Part shown: piece after piece, positions 58,996 through 64,000 of the stretch | Numbering within the stretch: the stretch's first letter is position 1 | Layout of the letters: the number at the start of each line of letters is the position of its first letter | Origin: Schistocerca nitens | Taxonomy: Eukaryota > Arthropoda > Insecta > Orthoptera > Acrididae | Direction: 5' to 3' | Assembly: GCF_023898315.1 (NCBI RefSeq) | Contig: NC_064615.1 | Coordinates: forward strand, 1,188,187,413 to 1,188,251,412 | DNA length: 64,000 nt | Position numbers and translations under genes: made by a program | Notes under the pieces: model-generated | Databases searched by the model: none | Told to the model about the DNA's origin: nothing | Seen by the model: the letters and a program-made list of their open reading frames with translations, nothing else

Positions 58996-59189
58996 TATGA
59001 GTTACTCAGATGATCAAGTTACTCTTCATGAGTAAAAATATAGCTGTTTTCTCTGTGTAGTCAATATAGCTCAGTCGTTTAAGTGATGGAACTATAGCGG
59101 CTACATATACTATTATTATCCTTTCAACTGTATTTTTATATATATATATAGAGATCAACTACTTGTCTGTACCCGCCGCATTTAGTATA
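58996..59189. other. Short leader between Tc1 and the ATPase remnant
   Basis: AT-rich, with a short TA tract near 59140. A tagctcagtcgtttaag word resembles a tRNA A box but has no B box partner. Confidence 0.4.
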
Positions 59190-59903
59190 ATGGCGGGCTA
59201 GGCGAAGCATCCTCGCCACAAGAACTTTGTTGTCGGTGACTGGTCCTATGAAGATGCAAATGAAGACCTGAAGAAGAACAAGAAGAACGGAATTCTCCTT
59301 CCTGATAATATACAAGCAATTATTGTTGATCCATCCAATTGTGGGAAGAGCAATGTCCTCATGACTCTGCTGACACATGTAGATGGGGGCCGATTTCAAC
59401 ATGTTTGTGTATTCTCAAAAACACTGTTTTAACCCAGGTATCAGCTACTGCAGGAGATAGTGCGCCGTGTAGATGGTGTTACATACACGACGTTCAGTGA
59501 AAGCGGTGATATCCCTCCACCCGAAAAAGCAAAGGCAAACACAGTCTTCATATTTGACGCTGTTGCTGTGGAAAACCAGGACCAAATTCGAAAATATTTC
59601 TGTTTCGGTCGTCATATAGGTGCTGATGTATTTTTTCTGAGCCAGACATTTTCCAGAATCCCGAAACAGTTGGTTATGGATAATGCAAACCTCATTACAG
59701 CCTTCAAACAAGGCAATCTAAATTTAAAACACATTTATCAGGCACATGTCGGAACGGACATGTCGTTCAATGATCTTGTAAAGATACGTGCTCATTCACA
59801 GTATGGCTTTCTCGTTATTGATAAAACAAGAAGACTGAGTTATGATGGGCACAGGCGAAACTTTCTAGAGTGTTTGCATATACAGCATGGTAAGAGAGCT
59901 TAG
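59190..59903 (+). pseudogene. Maverick-like packaging ATPase, two in-frame stops
   Basis: In Mavericks and related viruses this FtsK/HerA-type ATPase drives DNA into the capsid. One frame of 238 codons runs from ATG 59190. It keeps NFVVGDWSYEDANED, the Walker A region VDPSNCGKSNVLM (about 59320-59358), the Walker B region NTVFIFDAVAVENQD and ADVFFLSQTFSRIPKQLV (59623 on), to a stop after HGKRA. It is broken by TAG at 59199-59201 and TAA at 59430-59432. Walker A normally has Gly where this copy has Asp (VDP), and Walker B normally has two acids where this has Asp-Ala. Only two stops in 714 nt imply a rather recent loss or a recent arrival. Confidence 0.82.
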
Positions 59904-59942
59904 TACATCAGTACACGCTACACCACGGACAAATTCGCGCGT

Positions 59943-60278
59943 ATGTCTAGCTCTCAACCCGAGAGAATGGCTGTACTCAGACAGAACATTCGCCTGTACA
60001 TGGATGCGAAAATTCAGGCTGTTGTGCATAAAGTTGGAGATATGCGCAAGGAACTAGAGACGTATTACCAGACTCTTCTGAGAATGGTGAATACGTTAAA
60101 TGAGCTAGTTAATCAAGTCAGTAAGAAAGTAACAGAAGTAACTGAAAAGGTCGATGCTATAAAGGGTAACACAGATATAGATTTCCTTGATGTTGAGAAG
60201 CGCGATCAAGATCATAGTAAGAGGAGGAAGAAAATGACCAGATATATAAAGCCTCACGATGCGGACATGTCTGATTAG
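59943..60278 (+). CDS. Coiled-coil protein of the Maverick-like relic, 111 residues
   Basis: An open frame from ATG 59943 (MSSSQPERMAVLRQNIRLYM) to a stop at 60279. The middle (residues about 25-75) has heptad-like Leu/Val spacing, with VGDMRKELETYYQTLLRM and VNQVSKKVTEVTEKVDAIK, and looks like a coiled coil. The C-terminus is Lys/Arg-rich (RRKKMTRYIK). It lies 39 bp after the ATPase remnant and on its strand. I do not recognise the family. It is intact, but its neighbours are pseudogenes, so it is probably not functional as part of an element. Confidence 0.55.
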   Translation: MSSSQPERMAVLRQNIRLYMDAKIQAVVHKVGDMRKELETYYQTLLRMVNTLNELVNQVSKKVTEVTEKVDAIKGNTDIDFLDVEKRDQDHSKRRKKMTRYIKPHDADMSD

Positions 60279-60289
60279 TATACACCGAG

Positions 60290-60998
60290 ATGTCGACGAA
60301 GCACAAAGTGATTCAGCCGTGTAAAGTAGTTTGTGAGAAATTACGGTTGCTCAGCTTAGGGCATATAGATCAACAGCAACCACTAAGAGAGACCTTTAAG
60401 CCGGTTACTCAGTCTCTCCGGCAGCTCTCAGCAAAAACAAAAACACACGATAACGAGGGTGTTGCCATTGATGAATTCATTATTCGTCACACCCCAGGTT
60501 AGATAGATAGAACATTCGGCGTTAGCAGGGAAAGACCGTACATGCTTGGTACACATCCTATAATTGTAACTGAAGACACAATACAGATTGGTGATATACA
60601 GTTGGAGAGAACACCTGGCTTAATGAATCTTATTTTTCTAAGAACTAACAAAAAACCTATAAATTATTCAGTTAATGACAGGGAAACGTACCGTGAAATA
60701 CTGCACATGACTGATGTACACAAGATCATGAAAAGCCTGAGCAACAAGAAATATAAAACCAATACTTGAGGGCGAAAACGACGGCATCGGTGGCGATGGT
60801 ACTGAGATTGAGCATACAGCAGTGAACAATCGAATCCCTCAGTACATATATAGTGACGACTCCAACGAACTAATAGATCGACTATGGCTACCCGTGGCTT
60901 CAGCTGCTGCAGGTAATGCAGCTCATTCGAATGAGGTTGTTTTCATAATCGCGGAGCTTCGAGAAAGAGGTATCACTGAATATGTATGGAGACAGTAG
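60290..60998 (+). pseudogene. Maverick-associated protein, one stop and one frameshift
   Basis: The frame from ATG 60290 (MSTKHKVIQPCKVVCEKLRL) runs to a stop at 60500-60502. The same frame resumes with THPIIVTEDTIQIGDIQLER and GLMNLIFLRTNKKPINYS, and ends at about 60769. A shift of one base continues as ILEGENDGIGGDGTEIE and then NELIDRLWLPVASAAAGNAA and EVVFIIAELRERGITEY to a stop at 60996. I recognise the segments GLxxLIF and ELIDRLxLLxASxxAGN as belonging to proteins encoded beside the integrase in arthropod Mavericks; their job is not known to me. Confidence 0.65.
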
Positions 60999-61156
60999 TT
61001 CGAGAACTGCACAATCCGGCACGCAAAACATACCCTGGCAGGTACGTTACGATTAAAGGACTGGATGACTTGTTGGAAGCTGATCCTGTAGATATGCGAC
61101 AATATTCACGTGAGAATAATGAATTCAAATACATTTTAATTGTTATTGATAAATAC
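60986..61156 (+). pseudogene. Maverick-like integrase, truncated by a mariner insertion
   Basis: The frame from 60986 reads METVVRELHNPARKTYPGRY and IKGLDDLLEADPVDMRQYS, then FKYILIVIDKYS. This matches the start of the rve core of Polinton integrases: ADPVDM holds the first catalytic Asp position. At about 61157 the sequence switches to mariner DNA, so only the first third of the core remains. Integrase would insert the element; this is a fragment. Confidence 0.75.
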
Positions 61157-61721
61157 TCCACCACTCTGCTGGTCGTCTTGCTGCATAAATAACGTTCCCA
61201 TTCCTCACTGCGCCAAACAGATGGACGTCGGACGGTGAGAAATCCGGGCTGTAGGTACGACGGACGAGGAACAGACCAACCGAGTTTTGTGAGAGCCTCT
61301 CGGGTGCGGCACACTTGCTGTTGTGCAGCGTGGTGTTTGGCTGGGATCCGTCCATCAGCACGACTGGGGGTGTCCACACGATCCAAGACGCCAGGAGTGA
61401 CGGCTGTGTGCGGACAGGTGTGCGCCGCCTTGTTGCGATCGTGACAGACCCTTCTTCCGACGGCTCACCGTGCTTTTGCTCACTGACAGGTCTCCGTAGA
61501 CATTCTGCAAGCGCCTATGGTACCTGCAATGCTCTAGTTTTCCGCTAAAAGAAACTCGAGCAAAGTCCTCGGTTACAGACGCCATTTTCAAGGCAACTTC
61601 GTGAAACTATCGGGGCAGAAGCGGGAATAATCCACCAAGTCCCACAACAAATTACGCATTTTTTTCTCCACAAACAGTCTGAGAAAAAAAATGTGTTGCA
61701 TTAATTATTGAATGTCCCTCG
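61157..61721 (-). mobile_element. Mariner-like transposon, internally deleted
   Basis: On the minus strand it starts at a terminus cgagggacattcaataatt (61721, next to TA at 61722-61723). It continues with an N-terminal HTH (LEHCRYHRRLQNVYGDLSVS) and then jumps to the catalytic end YSPDFSPSDVHLFGAV, which carries the third acid region. The middle of the transposase, with the first two Asp motifs, is missing, and the other terminus is absent at about 61157. I recognise the family as a common locust mariner. It cannot encode a functional protein. Confidence 0.8.
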
Positions 61722-61723
61722 TA

Positions 61724-61926
61724 CAACTACAGAATGGATCGTGTGTTTGACCCTGTGCAAGAGTGTTTTAAACCCTAACAAACAGTATTTACAATGTGCT
61801 CCACTTTACTCTGTGCCAGTCAAATTCATATGATGTCACCTAACGGATAAATTGCAGAACTGCTTGCGTGTGGTGTTTAACAACGTTCTGCAGTTTGTGT
61901 ACTGGGGTAATAAGAATCCCTGAAAA
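61724..61926. other. Maverick-like relic, no frame seen
   Basis: Sequence between the mariner and the next open frame; short pieces only. Confidence 0.4.
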
Positions 61927-62130
61927 GTGGCTGGTGTACAAATAAACCTTCCTGACGCCGGGGACAGACCAAAGCTTATAAATTATGTTCTGTCTGCAAA
62001 CACTTTTAATTATCTACCTGTAACGTACGTGGAGATTCTTAACACCCACTCCGGTAAAGATGACATAAATATTACATATAAATGCTACATTAAAGCGGGT
62101 GAAACAGATTTCTCTCAATCCAGGACATAA
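61927..62130 (+). pseudogene. Small open frame of the Maverick-like relic
   Basis: 67 codons starting MAGVQINLPDAGDRPKLINY and continuing NTFNYLPVTYVEILNT. The start is uncertain because the frame may have begun further upstream. I do not recognise the protein. The position after the integrase and the plus-strand orientation suggest it belongs to the relic. Confidence 0.4.
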
Positions 62131-62299
62131 TTCTCCACCATACCGTCAGATAAGGATACCGTCGAATTATGACTGGTACCTCCTAACAATATTATCCCAC
62201 AAGTCCTAATGTATCTAACGGACTTAAGTCATTCCCCATTAAAGCACTTACGCCTTTAAGTGCAGGTAATATGTTGTGTGTACGAAAAGAAAACTGGAA

Positions 62300-62760
62300 A
62301 GGTAAGAGATCAAAGGCAAAAAACGAAAACTGGAATATATAGCAAAGACAGTTTCTACAAAGGACGAATATAAACTGCAACTGGAAAAAGAAGCTATTGC
62401 AGATATGCAAGCAAGGTTTAGACAGTGCTTTAAACACAGTGTATGGTCAAATCTGGCTATGACTGGGAAATGTAAAATATCTGAATTTACAGTAAACAGC
62501 AATGGAAATCAAACACTTGTCCGAACACTGACCAAAACTTTGGACTCCAATATGCTTACTACATTAAAGAATACACGAATTATTTTTTATAAACTACCGA
62601 TCTCATTTGGATCTGCTTAAAAAGAATGATTCTAGTGTATCTAAGTATGACGGCCTGGATGTTGTGCACCTAAAAAGAGAATAACCATTTATAAAGTTTG
62701 AAACCGATGACATAATACAACATTTAATGGACGCACATTTGCAAAAATTGTAAACTTTAA
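62300..62760 (+). pseudogene. Decayed frame of the Maverick-like relic
   Basis: A 71-codon frame from 62405 (MQARFRQCFKHSVWSNLAMT) through EFTVNSNGNQTLVRTLTKTL to FYKLPISFGSA. In shifted frames it continues with SKYDGLDVVHLKRE and FETDDIIQHLMDAHLQKL. The blocks read as one continuous protein broken by frameshifts. Function unknown; it could be a structural protein of the relic. Confidence 0.45.
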
Positions 62761-64000
62761 GTTCTATACAGACGTTCCGTAATAATGTGGAGCAGAGTAC
62801 TTGCCAAGGAAGACGTGGAGGCTTTGAACAGCAGTTTTATGCAGGAGATAAGAGGCAAAATTAAACTGCAAGGAGGAACTGAGCTAATTATTAAAGAGCC
62901 ATAAGACAGATAGCCATAAAACAAATAGTCATAGCCTAGATAGACCTCAAGAGAGGTGACCTAACGTAGTTTGTTATATTAACAAGCCTACAACCTCTCC
63001 CTATACTGCTGAGCTCTAGAGCGACCCACACCGACTGAAGAGTGCCAGTTATAAAAGACGGAGTTGGGGAGGGCAGCTAGAATCTTATTGGTCCGTTGGG
63101 TTTTCCGCCATTTTATTGTATGTACTCCCATTGGCTGAGAGACATAGGGAGGGGTTTCCCGCCAATTTTAGGTCAAGTGACCGGTATTGAGTTAAATCAT
63201 GATCGCGAACACTACTCGCACAATTGCCTAGAGCTTATGGATGGGGGAAAGTTCCCCTGGGTGACTTTGATCTATTCGCGATACTTCCCCAGACGGGGCA
63301 GGTGGGACACTTCTTGCTATCCTGTTGTCGCTTACAATAGCATCCGTTTACATACTGCTGTCTCGAGTTGCTCGTTTCTTTAAAACCTGTCATCTTGAGA
63401 TGCGTGTCCCTGCCGTACATTTTTAAACAAAGGTACACGTCTACGAGCATTTCTGTGAAGTCTAAAATACGTCAAGATGAAAAACATTAATTTGTATTGT
63501 TTTCTGTATTTTAAACCATCTTGGTTAACAACCTTACAGATCTGTAATTACGAATTTATATTTGCAATGAAAACTGGATTTTTGCGTGCAGTATGTATTT
63601 ACAAATACGAAGATGTGCAGTTTTCATAAAAGCGACAGTTAGACATTTTTTACTTAGCATATTACGTGATAAACTTTACCTTTGAAGTGCGTGAGTACCC
63701 GGTGTTACACTGGTATGCGTGTATCCCAGTCTTTTATTACTTTAACTTCTGCTTCCCTATCTCTCTGTCAATCTCGTCTTCCCCTCTCCGCCTGTCAATC
63801 TCCCCCCGTTGCCACACCACCTTATAACCTCCAACCCAATACCTGGTTGCTGAGTCTTACCCCCCCCCCCCCCCCCTCTACGATTTCATTCCAGATATTA
63901 ATATGTAGTAAATTGCCTGTGTATGCACTTGCCACATGTATTTCATATCATTTGTTGAAGATATTTCACACATACTCTGATCCCTGAACGTGACGACCAC
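62761..64000. other. Unassigned DNA to window end
   Basis: No recognisable gene. There is a TATA-like ttataaaag near 63048-63056 and a purine/pyrimidine-imbalanced end. An 18-C run lies at 63860-63877. Confidence 0.4.
63860..63877. repeat. Poly-C run (18)
   Basis: Eighteen consecutive C in a pyrimidine-rich context. Confidence 0.97.

Larger units (their letters stand above)
55591..62760 (+). mobile_element. Maverick/Polinton-like relic, interrupted by four younger insertions
   Basis: Plus-strand remnants of a packaging-type ATPase (59190-59903), an associated ORF (59943-60278), a protein found next to the integrase in these elements (60290-60998), a retroviral-like integrase (60986-61156) and other decayed frames. 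SINE-B (56645-56895), SINE-A (56999-57187), a Tc1 element (57572-58993) and a mariner remnant (61157-61721) interrupt it. I see no DNA polymerase B and no proven terminal repeats, so the outer limits are approximate. Adintovirus-like origin is an alternative reading of the same gene set. Confidence 0.68.

Noticed and set aside
59055-59100. tagctcagtcgtttaag resembling a tRNA A box
   Set aside because: No B box or acceptor stem partner within tRNA distance.
1-64000. CRISPR array or bacterial operon structures
   Set aside because: Repeats are eukaryotic transposons and SINEs; no regular direct repeats with unique equal-length spacers. The 12-mer array at 35.2-35.8 kb has irregular spacing and motif variation.

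Overview
The window reads as a piece of a large, repeat-rich insect nuclear genome, most likely an orthopteran of the Schistocerca (locust/grasshopper) type. The main clue is a very abundant tRNA-derived SINE whose tail carries GAGCACTATGGGACTTAAC and whose head carries a GGTTCGAATCC B box. I recognise this repeat, and several mariner-like repeats here, as typical of locust genomes; that is recognition from memory, not a database result. I found no host protein-coding gene I can defend. Almost everything identifiable is mobile DNA, much of it nested and decayed.

Layout. 0-6 kb: a SINE, a broken RTE-like LINE split by a GA microsatellite plus a SINE head, a 0.9 kb foldback hairpin (4282-5195) and a GC-rich stretch with (GGC)10. 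6.2-9.7 kb: a non-coding repeat family present as two head-to-head copies, forming a giant imperfect inverted repeat; further copies lie at 12.4, 25.7 and 43.0-44.7 kb. 12.9-15.35 kb: a 5'-truncated RTE-like LINE with a 9-bp target duplication, inserted in a repeat whose LINE-free copy is at 23.8-24.2 kb. 15.8-21.1 kb: a dead Ty3/gypsy retrotransposon with another SINE in its integrase. 28.3-29.1 kb: a second LINE family on the minus strand. 32.2-33.3 kb: fragments of two LINE families and a SINE. 33.6-35.9 kb: a non-coding unit with TATA and initiator motifs, a 295-bp tandem duplication, ten spaced copies of a GGCCTTCAGCCG-like 12-mer and a polyadenylation signal. 36.3-40.6 kb: a decayed Tx1/L1-like LINE. 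47 kb: a jockey-like LINE tail. 50.2-51.65 kb: a DNA transposon with terminal inverted repeats, TTAA at both ends and a Mutator-type transposase remnant. 54.5-55.2 kb: an AT microsatellite abutting a mariner-like fragment. 55.6-62.8 kb: a Maverick/Polinton-like relic (packaging ATPase, integrase and associated ORFs) interrupted by two SINEs, an intact Tc1-type transposon (57572-58993) and an internally deleted mariner.

The only convincing intact open reading frame is the Tc1-like transposase (57816-58838). The genes do not form a host pathway. The interest lies in insertion order, recoverable from target-site duplications, and in three structures I cannot assign: the spaced 12-mer array, the inverted non-coding repeat family, and the TTAA-flanked Mutator-type element.
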